From NCBI GenBank assembly GCA_028288625.1, contig JAQBNI010000093.1, positions 21,036-85,035 of the forward strand: a stretch of 64,000 nucleotides of DNA, given 5' to 3'. The DNA is from Bacteroidota bacterium (GTDB lineage: Bacteria; Bacteroidota; Bacteroidia; Chitinophagales; JADIYW01). Under the pieces are notes generated by a model that saw only the letters and a list, made by a program, of their open reading frames with translations, had not been told where the DNA came from and did not search any database. The position numbers and the translations under genes were made by a program. Each line of letters starts with the position of its first letter. Position 1 is the stretch's first letter. Shown in pieces: positions 48,503 through 57,786 of this stretch.

Positions 48503-50329
48503 ATGGAAACGACATCAGTTATTGACCCCATTGCACAGTCCGGACACGGCACTGAACATGCGGAACATCAGCATCATCATACGGAAACATTTATATCAAA
48601 ATATATTTTCAGTCTTGATCACAAAACCATCGGTAAACAGTTTTTATTCCTTGGAATGTTTTGGGCGGTGATCGGCGGATTAATGTCTGTTATCTTCCGT
48701 ATTCAATTAGGCTGGCCTGATGAAACTTTCCCATTCATGGAAAGATTATTCGCTGCCTGGTTTACAGATGGCAAATTAAATCCGGAAGCATATTATTCAC
48801 TTGTAACCATGCATGGTACTATCATGGTATTCTTTGTATTGACAGCAAGCTTAAGCGGAACTTTTGCGAATGTATTAATTCCTTTGCAGATCGGTGCGCG
48901 TGATATGGCTTCTCCTTTAATGAATGCAATTTCCTTCTGGTTATTTTTTACCGCAGGTGTTGTGATGTTCTCTTCTATATTCTTACCAACAGGCGCTGCT
49001 TCAGCAGGGTGGACGATCTATCCGCCATTAAGTGCATTGCCGCAAACATCGCCGGGCTCAGGCACAGGGATGACGATGTGGTTAATAGCGATGGTGATAT
49101 TTATTGGATCAACTTTAGTTGGTGGTTTGAATTATGTTTCTACCGTTTTAAATTTACGCACAAGAGGAATGACGATGTTCAGGTTGCCGTTAACGGTATG
49201 GGCATTATTCTTTACAGCGATCATCGGTATCTTATCATTCCCGGTGTTAGTTTCCTGTTGTGTATTATTATTGTTCGACAGAGGCTTAGGCACAAGCTTT
49301 TACTTATCAAATATCGTTATCGGCGGAAAGGCATTGCCATACGCAGGCGGTTCACCGATCTTATTCCAGCACTTATTCTGGTTCCTCGGTCACCCCGAAG
49401 TATATATCGTAATTCTTCCTGCTATGGGCATGGTTTCAGAAGTATTAGCAGTACAATCGCGCAAGCCGATCTTCGGTTATAAAGCGATGATCTTCTCTAT
49501 ACTTGGAATTACCATTTTAGGGTTTTTCGTTTGGGCGCATCACATGTATGTAACAGGAATGAATCCGTTCATCGGTTCGATATTCGTTTTATTTACATTA
49601 TTGATCGCTGTTCCTTCCGCAGTAAAAGTATTTAACTGGATCACTACATTATGGCGTGGAAATATACGCGTCAATCCTCCGACTATGTTTGCGGTAGGAT
49701 TTGTTTCTATGTTTATTTCCGGCGGCTTAACTGGAATATGGTTAGGAAATGCAACGATCGATATTCAATTGCATGATACATATTTCGTAGTGGCGCATTT
49801 CCATATTGTAATGGGTATTGCTGCATTCTTTGGTATGTACGCAGGTATCTATCATTGGTTCCCGCGCATGTTTGGACGAATGATGAATGATACGATGGGT
49901 TACATACATTTCGCAATTACATTTATCGGTGCGTATTTAATTTTCTGGCCCATGCACTTTTTAGGATTGGCAGGCGTACCGCGAAGATATTATACGTTCA
50001 ACGAATTTGCAGCATTCTCGCAATATGCGAATTTGAATAAAGTAATTTCTATCACAGCGATCGTAGTTTTTCTTGGTCAAATATTATTCCTCATAAATTT
50101 TATCTGGAGTATTTTCAAGGGAAGAAAATCTCCTCAGAATCCATGGCAGGCAAATACTTTGGAATGGACTTCTCCTATAGAAGGAATTCATGGAAACTGG
50201 CACGGAGAAATTCCTGAAGTATATCGCTGGCCTTATGACTATAGCCGCGATCCGAACAGTGATGTGGATTTTATTCCGCAGAATGTTCCTTTGTCAGAAG
50301 CTGAAAAGAAAGATTACGTTCATCATTAA
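48503..50329 (+). CDS. coxA: Cytochrome c oxidase subunit I
   Basis: 608 aa; LVTMHGTIMVFF, HLFWFLGHPEVYIVILPAMGMVSE, HHMYVTGMNP, DTYFVVAHFHIVMG. Confidence 0.97.
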   Translation: METTSVIDPIAQSGHGTEHAEHQHHHTETFISKYIFSLDHKTIGKQFLFLGMFWAVIGGLMSVIFRIQLGWPDETFPFMERLFAAWFTDGKLNPEAYYSLVTMHGTIMVFFVLTASLSGTFANVLIPLQIGARDMASPLMNAISFWLFFTAGVVMFSSIFLPTGAASAGWTIYPPLSALPQTSPGSGTGMTMWLIAMVIFIGSTLVGGLNYVSTVLNLRTRGMTMFRLPLTVWALFFTAIIGILSFPVLVSCCVLLLFDRGLGTSFYLSNIVIGGKALPYAGGSPILFQHLFWFLGHPEVYIVILPAMGMVSEVLAVQSRKPIFGYKAMIFSILGITILGFFVWAHHMYVTGMNPFIGSIFVLFTLLIAVPSAVKVFNWITTLWRGNIRVNPPTMFAVGFVSMFISGGLTGIWLGNATIDIQLHDTYFVVAHFHIVMGIAAFFGMYAGIYHWFPRMFGRMMNDTMGYIHFAITFIGAYLIFWPMHFLGLAGVPRRYYTFNEFAAFSQYANLNKVISITAIVVFLGQILFLINFIWSIFKGRKSPQNPWQANTLEWTSPIEGIHGNWHGEIPEVYRWPYDYSRDPNSDVDFIPQNVPLSEAEKKDYVHH

Positions 50330-50343
50330 TTTGTTTTATAAAA

Positions 50344-51249
50344 GTGAAGACAACCGCAATACAATTAGAGAAGCCATCATTCGGCAAACTGGTTTCGCTT
50401 AAAGTGAAAGACATCACAGAATTGACAAAATTTCGTTTGTCGTTTCTCGTAGTGTTTTCTGCTGTGATGGCTTACCTGCTTGCTTTACATGCAACTTCCG
50501 TCGATGCGTTGAAAATAATTTTTTTATCACTTGGAGGTTTTTTAGTGACAGCGTCTTCAAACACAATCAACCAGATCATAGAAAAAGATTCCGATAAACT
50601 GATGGACAGGACAAAGAATCGTCCGCTGCCTGCAGGAAGAATGAGATCTGTGGAAGCATACTTAATTGCAGGAATTACAGGCGTTGCCGGAATATTTATT
50701 TTAGGCGTGATGTTTAACCCGATCAGTGGTTTGTTAGGTGCACTGGCGTTAATTTCTTACGCATTCATTTATACACCGTTTAAAAAGATAAGTCCCGGTG
50801 CAGTATTCATCGGTGCAATACCGGGCTCCATCCCTTTATTAATTGGATGGACGGCAGCAACAGGAAGTATTGGAATCGGCGGTGTGGTTTTATTTGCAGT
50901 TCAGTTTTTCTGGCAGATCCCGCACTTCTGGTCTATAGCGTGGTTGTTAAACGATGATTATCTGAAAGGCGGTTATAAATTATTGCCGGGAGATGGAAAA
51001 ACGAGGACCACCGCATTGCAAACGATTCCTTATTTATTATGCCTGATCGCAGTGAGTGTTCTTCCATATGCATTTGGAATGTGCGGAAAGATATCACTTG
51101 CAGTTTCATTAATTACAGGATTATTTTTCCTCATTAAAGGAATCCAATTGGCTACAGATCTTTCTGATAAAAGCGCAAGAAAAATGATGTTTGCATCGTT
51201 TATTTATATACCGGTGGTTTTTATTTCATTTGTGATAGATAAAATCTAA
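50344..51249 (+). CDS. ctaB: Heme O synthase / protoheme IX farnesyltransferase
   Basis: 301 aa (GTG start); NTINQIIEKDSDKLMDRTKNRPLPAGR, IPHFWSIAWLLNDDYLKGGYKLLP. Confidence 0.94.
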   Translation: MKTTAIQLEKPSFGKLVSLKVKDITELTKFRLSFLVVFSAVMAYLLALHATSVDALKIIFLSLGGFLVTASSNTINQIIEKDSDKLMDRTKNRPLPAGRMRSVEAYLIAGITGVAGIFILGVMFNPISGLLGALALISYAFIYTPFKKISPGAVFIGAIPGSIPLLIGWTAATGSIGIGGVVLFAVQFFWQIPHFWSIAWLLNDDYLKGGYKLLPGDGKTRTTALQTIPYLLCLIAVSVLPYAFGMCGKISLAVSLITGLFFLIKGIQLATDLSDKSARKMMFASFIYIPVVFISFVIDKI

Positions 51250-51250
51250 A

Positions 51251-51874
51251 GTGGCAACAACAGCAAAATATACAAACAACAACCAGGGAGCACAGCGCTT
51301 TACGATGTGGTTATTTCTCGTTACGATCTGCATGATATTTGCAGGTTTTACAAGCGCATTCTTAGTGCGAAAGGGAGCAGGCGGAGCATGGACGCATTTC
51401 GATATTCCCGGCATTTTTAAAGTGTCAACATTTTTGATCTTGTTGAGCAGTGTGTTTTTACAAGTGGCGCATGTCGCTAATAAAAAACAACACCGGGTAA
51501 TGACATCCGTTGGATTATTTTTCACGTTCGCCCTCGGATTATTATTTTGCTATTTTCAATTCCAGGGATGGAAACAATTAACCGATATGGGTATTTACTT
51601 ATCGTTTAATCCAAATCCTGCCGGACCATTTTTCTACGTGATCACATTTATTCATGCCTTGCATGTTGCGGGCGGAATTTTATTTTTATCGGTTGCATTT
51701 ATTCATTCGTTGATATTATTGAGAAGACCTGTGAGTACGGAAATTTTGAATGAAATTGAAACCACCGGTAAAGGGATACTCAGGATCCGAACTGATCTGC
51801 TGATCTTGTTCTGGCATTTCATCGGCATTCTCTGGGTGTATTTATATTTCTTTTTATCTTACAATTTAAAATAA
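51251..51874 (+). CDS. Cytochrome c oxidase subunit III family protein (copy 1)
   Basis: 207 aa, GTG start; MWLFLVTICMIFAGFTSAFLVRK, FYVITFIHALHVAGGILFL, LFWHFIGILWVYLYFFL. Confidence 0.88.
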   Translation: MATTAKYTNNNQGAQRFTMWLFLVTICMIFAGFTSAFLVRKGAGGAWTHFDIPGIFKVSTFLILLSSVFLQVAHVANKKQHRVMTSVGLFFTFALGLLFCYFQFQGWKQLTDMGIYLSFNPNPAGPFFYVITFIHALHVAGGILFLSVAFIHSLILLRRPVSTEILNEIETTGKGILRIRTDLLILFWHFIGILWVYLYFFLSYNLK

Positions 51875-51882
51875 AACTATAA

Positions 51883-52626
51883 ATGGCAGAAGTTTTAGAA
51901 ATACAGGAAGAGCATCACATAGATCATTTACCGACGCCGAATAACGGGGAAGGTGGTGAAGATTCTCCCATGAAGATCAGTTATGGCAAAACCATGATGT
52001 GGTACTTTTTATTATCGGATGCATTTACATTTTCCGCATTCCTGATATCGTACGCAGCAATAAGGATCGCTCAGCCATGGTGGCCAAACCCTAATAAGGT
52101 ATTTAATTCATTTCCGGGAATGGGACATGCAAATGTACCGCTTGGATTTGTGAGCGTAATGACATTCGTGCTGATCTTAAGTTCAGTTGCTGTTGTCCGT
52201 GCGGTACAGGAAGGTCATAGGATGAATCAGAAAGGAGTAATGTTCTGGATGGTGTTCGGAATTTTAGGAGGAGTTGCTTTCTTAAGTTGCCAGGCATGGG
52301 AATGGAATCACCTGATACATGAAGGACTGCGACCATTCTATAATCCATTCGGACCTGATGCAAACGGTATAACTCATATCGTAGAAGAGCACCAGCGATG
52401 GTCGCCCGGACCGATAGCATTTGGAGCTTTATTTTTTGGTATTACAGGCTTTCACGGTTTCCACGTTTTTACTGGAGTGCTATTAAATATCTGGGGCTTT
52501 ACAGCAACTTCAATGGGCGTTTTCCATAGAAGAGGACATTATGAAATGATTGAAAAGCTGGGGTTATACTGGCACTTTGTGGATCTGGTTTGGGTATTCG
52601 TTTTCCTCGCATTTTATCTAATGTAA
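51883..52626 (+). CDS. coxC: Cytochrome c oxidase subunit III (copy 2)
   Basis: 247 aa; MMWYFLLSDAFTFSAFLISY, FHGFHVFTGVLLN, LYWHFVDLVWVFVFLAFYLM. Confidence 0.92.
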   Translation: MAEVLEIQEEHHIDHLPTPNNGEGGEDSPMKISYGKTMMWYFLLSDAFTFSAFLISYAAIRIAQPWWPNPNKVFNSFPGMGHANVPLGFVSVMTFVLILSSVAVVRAVQEGHRMNQKGVMFWMVFGILGGVAFLSCQAWEWNHLIHEGLRPFYNPFGPDANGITHIVEEHQRWSPGPIAFGALFFGITGFHGFHVFTGVLLNIWGFTATSMGVFHRRGHYEMIEKLGLYWHFVDLVWVFVFLAFYLM

Positions 52627-52647
52627 TTATCAAATAAAAAAAATAAT

Positions 52648-52977
52648 ATGTCAGCAGGTCATTTATCAGAAGAAGATTATATATCAGCAAAAGCGGCGGT
52701 CTGGAGAGCTACTGCGATCTTAGGCGTAGTAACTGTAGTAGAAGTTGCAGCCGCGCTGATCTTAGGTCCGAAATTGCCTAAAATATTAATGAATTCATTC
52801 TATGCAATAGCAAGTTTGGCAAAAGCATTTTTTATTGTAGGAGAATTCATGCACTTGAAATATGAAAAACGTGCCTTCATGATATCGCTGGGCGTACCGT
52901 TGGTATTTTTGATTTGGGCGATCATTGCATTTGCATCAGAAGGACACAGCTGGTTCTTGATGAACCACCCGAAATAA
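52648..52977 (+). CDS. Cytochrome c oxidase subunit IV-like
   Basis: 109 aa, three TM; FIVGEFMHLKYEKRAFMISLGVPLVFLIWAIIAF. Confidence 0.85.
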   Translation: MSAGHLSEEDYISAKAAVWRATAILGVVTVVEVAAALILGPKLPKILMNSFYAIASLAKAFFIVGEFMHLKYEKRAFMISLGVPLVFLIWAIIAFASEGHSWFLMNHPK

Positions 52978-52995
52978 TTTTTCAATTTTCATTTA

Positions 52996-53736
52996 GTGGC
53001 TAACAGCAGAAGAACAGGTTTTTTTATCGCACTAACAGTCGTATTCATTTTTCCGCTTGTCTTTTTTATCTATTTTTATTACTTACACAATCACCGTCCC
53101 ACTTTAGAAATTGATAAATGTTTGCCGATCTACGGACCTAAGGAACCGTATGAAAGCAAGGATGAAAAAGGCAAAACAAAAATTGATACCGCTTATTTTC
53201 ATGTTCCTCCTTTTAAATTTTTAGATCAGAATGGCGATACCGTAACGGAATCTATCATGATCGGGAAAATTGTAGTGGTAGATTTCTTTTTCACAACCTG
53301 CAAAAGTATTTGTATTGATATGACGAGGAACATGAAAAGGGTTGAGGAAACATTTGCAAAGGAGGAGAGAAGGGATGTAATGATCTTTTCTCACACCGTA
53401 GATCCGGAAACCGATTCTGTCCCGCAACTGTTCAAATATTCTGTAGACCATGAGATCAACTCGAATATGTGGCGATTGCTGACCGGCGATAAAAAAGCAA
53501 TTTACAACCAGGCGCGTTACGGATATTTTATTACGGCATTGCAGGGCGATGGCGGACCAAATGACTTTATTCATGATCAGAAATTTGTATTGATCGATAA
53601 AGAGGGCAGGATAAGAGGATATTATCAGGGTACGGATGATGCTGCTGTCGACAGGATGATAAAAGATATCCAGACCTTATTGGTCAGCTATCTTGTTCCG
53701 ATGAAATCAAATACCCCGAGAGACGGCGATCTCTAA
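52996..53736 (+). CDS. SCO1/SenC family copper chaperone
   Basis: 246 aa, GTG start; VVDFFFTTCKSICIDMTRNMKRVEE (TxxCxxxC), IHDQKFVLIDKEGRIRGYYQGTDD. Confidence 0.92.
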   Translation: MANSRRTGFFIALTVVFIFPLVFFIYFYYLHNHRPTLEIDKCLPIYGPKEPYESKDEKGKTKIDTAYFHVPPFKFLDQNGDTVTESIMIGKIVVVDFFFTTCKSICIDMTRNMKRVEETFAKEERRDVMIFSHTVDPETDSVPQLFKYSVDHEINSNMWRLLTGDKKAIYNQARYGYFITALQGDGGPNDFIHDQKFVLIDKEGRIRGYYQGTDDAAVDRMIKDIQTLLVSYLVPMKSNTPRDGDL

Positions 53737-53743
53737 CATCTTT

Positions 53744-54283
53744 ATGCTTAAGAATACTTCAGAAAGATCAGTAAACATTGTTATCGCCGCAATTTCTATT
53801 ATTGTACCAACGCTGGTCGTTGTGTTGCTAAAGATCACACCACCGGAAATAAAAATCGGTTTCAATTTAAATTTCTTTCCAAAATTTCATGCGATATTAA
53901 ATTCACTAACCACGCTGGCATTGCTGGTTGGTTATTTCCATATTAAAAGAAGAAAAGACATTGTTAGACACCGTTATTCCATGTTCACTGCATTGATATT
54001 GTCTTCCATTTTTTTATTATCGTACGTTATCTATCACACTTTGAAAGCAGAAGATACGCGTTTCGGCGGCGTGGGTTTTATTCGCTATTTGTATTTCTTT
54101 GTATTGATCTCCCACATATTTCTGGCGACGATCATTTTGCCGCTGGTTTTGAAAACATTTTCGAAAGCCTTAATGGGCAAGATCGAACAGCATAAAAAAT
54201 GGGCGAAGTGGACTTATCCATTGTGGCTGTATGTTGCTGTAACCGGCGTGCTGGTCTATGTTTTCTTAGCGCCTTATTATTGA
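53744..54283 (+). CDS. DUF420 membrane protein
   Basis: 179 aa; FPKFHAILNSLTTLALLVGYFHIKRR, SHIFLATIILPLVL, YVAVTGVLVYVFL. Confidence 0.88.
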   Translation: MLKNTSERSVNIVIAAISIIVPTLVVVLLKITPPEIKIGFNLNFFPKFHAILNSLTTLALLVGYFHIKRRKDIVRHRYSMFTALILSSIFLLSYVIYHTLKAEDTRFGGVGFIRYLYFFVLISHIFLATIILPLVLKTFSKALMGKIEQHKKWAKWTYPLWLYVAVTGVLVYVFLAPYY

Positions 54284-54337
54284 ATAATTAACCTCTCTTA
54301 TCAGGCATTTTTGCAAGCGAATGCGTAATTTTAACGC

Positions 54338-54568
54338 ATGAATATCCGCAGATATATTCCGTTCGTCCTGACACTTGTATTAGTGTGCTTTGTATTTTTT
54401 ACGTGCGATGCGCAATGTGCGATGTGTAAAGCCACTGCAGCAAAATCAGATTATGCAAAAAGCCTGAATACCGGGATTATGTATTTACTGCTGGCGCCTA
54501 TAGTTGTTTTAGGAAGCGTGCTGCTGATCTGGTACAGGAACAAGGACAAATTCGCCAGCAAGCAATGA
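54338..54568 (+). CDS. Small membrane protein with CAMC motif
   Basis: 76 aa; signal/TM segment, CDAQCAMCKATAAKS, second TM segment; last gene of the respiratory supercluster. Confidence 0.75.
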   Translation: MNIRRYIPFVLTLVLVCFVFFTCDAQCAMCKATAAKSDYAKSLNTGIMYLLLAPIVVLGSVLLIWYRNKDKFASKQ

Positions 54569-54621
54569 TCATTGTTGCGTGATAGTTTCCATCTCTTTTT
54601 ATTTTTCCGTAGTATTGCAGT

Positions 54622-55869
54622 ATGTCGTCCCTGTGCAGCATTCAAAAGCCTCTTCATTCATTTATCAAAGGTTCTGTTCAATTAAACGGTTCGAAAAGTA
54701 TCAGCAACCGCGTGCTGATCATTGACGCTTTATGTGGTCACCGCATCACGATGGAAAATCTTTCCAATGCTGATGATACCATTGCGTTACAAAAAATATT
54801 AAGTAGTGACGAAAAAGTTTTAGATGCGGGCGCAGGCGGAACTACATTTAGGTTTCTTACAGCTTATTTATCAACTCAGGAAGGACGGGAAGTAATATTG
54901 ACCGGAAGCGAACGGATGCAACAGCGACCTATAAAAATTTTAGTAGATGCCTTGCGAGCTTTAGGAGCGGATATTCAATATCAGGATAATGAAAACTTTC
55001 CGCCGTTAAAGATTATGGGAAAAAAATTAAAAGGAGGGAAAATTTCGTTGCCTGCAGATACATCATCCCAGTTTATTACCGCTTTATTGTTGATCGCTCC
55101 AACATTAGAGCAGGGTTTGGAATTGGAATTAAAAGGTACCATTGTTTCATTGCCATATATAAAAATGACTTTGAGGATGATGGAATATTTTGGAATTCAA
55201 ACTTCATTTGAAAAAAATGCAATTGTTATTCATTCCGGAGATTATCAACCACTGCCTTTTTTTATTGAAGGAGATTGGAGCGCAGCGTCATATTTTTATT
55301 CCCTTGCGGTTTTATCAGAAAATGCAGAAATAGAATTAAAGGGCTTAACAGACCAGCAAATACAGGGAGATTCAGTGATCCATAAAGTTGCAAACGACTT
55401 TGGCGTCGAAACAATATGGAAAGAAAATGCAGTCACGATAAAAAAAATAGTAAATCCAAATATTACATCTTACGATTTTGATTTTCTCGAATGTCCTGAT
55501 CTTGCGCAAACCGTAGTTGCTTTTTGTGCAGGTACAGGGATCGAATTGAGTTGCCATGGTCTGCAAACATTAAGGATCAAAGAAACGGATAGAATTGCTG
55601 CATTAAATACGGAATTGGAAAAACTCGGTCTGGCTTCACTGATAGAAATAGATAAAAATAACTGGCAGTTAAATATTAATCGAAATAAACCGGTCAACCC
55701 GGTTATTGCCGTAAGGACATATGAAGATCACCGGATGGCAATGGCGTTTGCACCGTTAGCTTTAAAATTAAATACGTTGAAGATTGAAGAACCAAATGTA
55801 GTGAGTAAATCCTATCCTCTATTCTGGGAAGATCTTAAAAAATTGGGCTTTCAAATAAATTTTGACTAA
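54622..55869 (+). CDS. aroA: 3-phosphoshikimate 1-carboxyvinyltransferase
   Basis: 415 aa; VQLNGSKSISNRVLIIDAL, DAGAGGTTFRFLTAYL, QRPIKILVDALRALGA, RIKETDRIAAL, YEDHRMAMAFAP. Confidence 0.95.
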   Translation: MSSLCSIQKPLHSFIKGSVQLNGSKSISNRVLIIDALCGHRITMENLSNADDTIALQKILSSDEKVLDAGAGGTTFRFLTAYLSTQEGREVILTGSERMQQRPIKILVDALRALGADIQYQDNENFPPLKIMGKKLKGGKISLPADTSSQFITALLLIAPTLEQGLELELKGTIVSLPYIKMTLRMMEYFGIQTSFEKNAIVIHSGDYQPLPFFIEGDWSAASYFYSLAVLSENAEIELKGLTDQQIQGDSVIHKVANDFGVETIWKENAVTIKKIVNPNITSYDFDFLECPDLAQTVVAFCAGTGIELSCHGLQTLRIKETDRIAALNTELEKLGLASLIEIDKNNWQLNINRNKPVNPVIAVRTYEDHRMAMAFAPLALKLNTLKIEEPNVVSKSYPLFWEDLKKLGFQINFD

Positions 55870-56478
55870 CTATTTTATGAGTTCTTTCAGTTTTTCCAGC
55901 ATAGAATAAGGCGCATCCACAATTCCTAAATTTGCAATAGCTTCCGGCAACGAGCCTCCTGTAGAACTTAATGCCTGGTGTGTAACTTCTACCTTTCCAT
56001 TTGGCAGCGGTACAAATTTCCAGTACGCTTTCATTCTGGGAATGCGTATATATTTGTCGTTTAGCGGAAGAAGATCGGGAGCTGCATCAAGATTTACAAC
56101 AATGATACCTTTTGGATCTGGTTTATTAAATACAAAATGTGTGATAGATTCCCTGCTCTTAATAAATGGAGCGCTCATAGTCATTAAAATGTAATAGTCA
56201 TTATCGTCATTTTTCTTAACGAGTTTTACACTTCCTTCATCCACCTTGTACATCCATTTATCAAATAAGGTATAGTTTTTAAAAAACGAAATTAATTTAG
56301 AAGTAGTGGTTTCTATAATTGTGGTCGCTTTGTATTCCTTTAAAGTAGCATTTGCCGGCTTACGGGTCCATACTTTAATTCCGTCCTTATCTTTTTCGAG
56401 TTTCCAGTTGCTTTCGGCAGCAGCTTGTATATAGAACACACAAACAATACAGAGAGCAGCTAAAATTATCTTTTTCAT
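55870..56478 (-). CDS. START-domain-like secreted protein
   Basis: Start MKKIILAALCIVCVFYIQAAA; NWKLEKDKDGIKVWTRKPANATLKEYKATT, ESITHFVF. Confidence 0.85.
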   Translation of the reverse strand: MKKIILAALCIVCVFYIQAAAESNWKLEKDKDGIKVWTRKPANATLKEYKATTIIETTTSKLISFFKNYTLFDKWMYKVDEGSVKLVKKNDDNDYYILMTMSAPFIKSRESITHFVFNKPDPKGIIVVNLDAAPDLLPLNDKYIRIPRMKAYWKFVPLPNGKVEVTHQALSSTGGSLPEAIANLGIVDAPYSMLEKLKELIK

Positions 56479-56624
56479 TAATGGTGCAATTTTTTTCAAA
56501 AACAAACATCTTTTAGGAATGTTTGTGCGAAATGTAGCCGTTCCGCAATATGAAATTATAAAAGTTTTATGCGAAATAATATTAATATCAAATTAAATTT
56601 CCGCCGTTAACAAAATTTAAAGAA

Positions 56625-57020
56625 TTACAGTGAAGTTGTGTCCTCCCACAATTCAATCAGGTTGTTTTCGATGTCTATAATGTGTGTGAATTTTCCTTCA
56701 GAATATTCCTCGATGTCTTTAACAGTAACGTCTTTTAATCTCAGGTGCTGCACCAGCTCTTCAATATTATTTACGCGAAGATTAAGACAGAAGGCATTAA
56801 AATCAAGTTTGGGTCTGCGATTACTTTGGAGGATGGAAAATGCCGTATAAAATTTCTTTTTGTCGTTTGTATCGGGATAAGGATAAGAGGCAAAATACGC
56901 TTGATAGTCTTCAGTATATTCAAAAGCTATCCCGAAACAATTGGTATACCATTCCGCTAACGTCTTTGCATTTTCAGAGTAAATAAAAACACCGCCGATA
57001 TGCGCAATAAAATCTTTCAT
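56625..57020 (-). CDS. VOC family (glyoxalase/bleomycin resistance-like) protein
   Basis: 131 aa; IGGVFIYSENAKTLAEWYTNCFGI, IIDIENNLIELWE. Confidence 0.87.
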   Translation of the reverse strand: MKDFIAHIGGVFIYSENAKTLAEWYTNCFGIAFEYTEDYQAYFASYPYPDTNDKKKFYTAFSILQSNRRPKLDFNAFCLNLRVNNIEELVQHLRLKDVTVKDIEEYSEGKFTHIIDIENNLIELWEDTTSL

Positions 57021-57057
57021 CTGATTTTACTTATTACTTATACCTTACTATACCTTT

Positions 57058-57711
57058 TTACATTCTCAGATCTTCAACATGCACTCCCGGATGGCTCGCT
57101 GCATCAAATTTAAAAAAGTTATCATCTAAATTTGCCTTCGTTTTAAATGAGGTCACATTGTACACATACAAGTTGCCATTCTTGTCGAATACTTTCATAC
57201 GCTTAATGTATTTCGCATTTTTATCGATCCAGATACGGACTTTAAAAAAAGGTTTTCCTTTATCCTTCGGCATGAGATCCACCATGTAGCAATTTGTTTT
57301 TTCCACCATTTCTTCACCGCTCATCACATAATTAAAATCATTCTGGTAAATGGTAAAAATATTGGAAGGCGTGATCTCGTCCTTGTTGGCTTCATAATCA
57401 TTTATCTGAACTTCGTTGATGTCTTTCAGGTAAGTCCAAACACTTTGTTTATCACAAAAGATCTCCTGCTTTCCCATCACAATTTTATATTTCTCTCCCT
57501 TAATAAAAACATTACCGGTTTGTGTAGTGGTTTTATTTTGAGATGGATTAATAATATTTAAAGTGATGTCTGCCTGGATGGAAGAAAAGCCTTTATAAGT
57601 TTTGCTGACAGCATCCAGCAGCGTTTTTGCCTTAGGGTCATTGAGTTGCTTGTCAGCCTGATAACTAAAAAGGGATAGAAGCAAATTAAAGATGGAAAAA
57701 AGCTGGATCAT
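57058..57711 (-). CDS. lolA: LolA-like outer membrane lipoprotein carrier protein
   Basis: 217 aa; LLDAVSKTYKGFSSIQADITLNIINPSQNKTTTQTGNVFIKGEKYKIVMGKQEIFCDKQSVWTY. Confidence 0.85.
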   Translation of the reverse strand: MIQLFSIFNLLLSLFSYQADKQLNDPKAKTLLDAVSKTYKGFSSIQADITLNIINPSQNKTTTQTGNVFIKGEKYKIVMGKQEIFCDKQSVWTYLKDINEVQINDYEANKDEITPSNIFTIYQNDFNYVMSGEEMVEKTNCYMVDLMPKDKGKPFFKVRIWIDKNAKYIKRMKVFDKNGNLYVYNVTSFKTKANLDDNFFKFDAASHPGVHVEDLRM

Positions 57712-57786
57712 CGTTGCTGTTTGGGTAATAGTTGGTGTAAAACAAGGGAAAAAATCACATTTAACCTATTACGGATAACTATTTGG

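Noticed and set aside
49009-49482. 157-aa alternative-frame ORF within coxA
   Set aside because: Sense overlap with a highly conserved oxidase subunit I; composition not protein-like.
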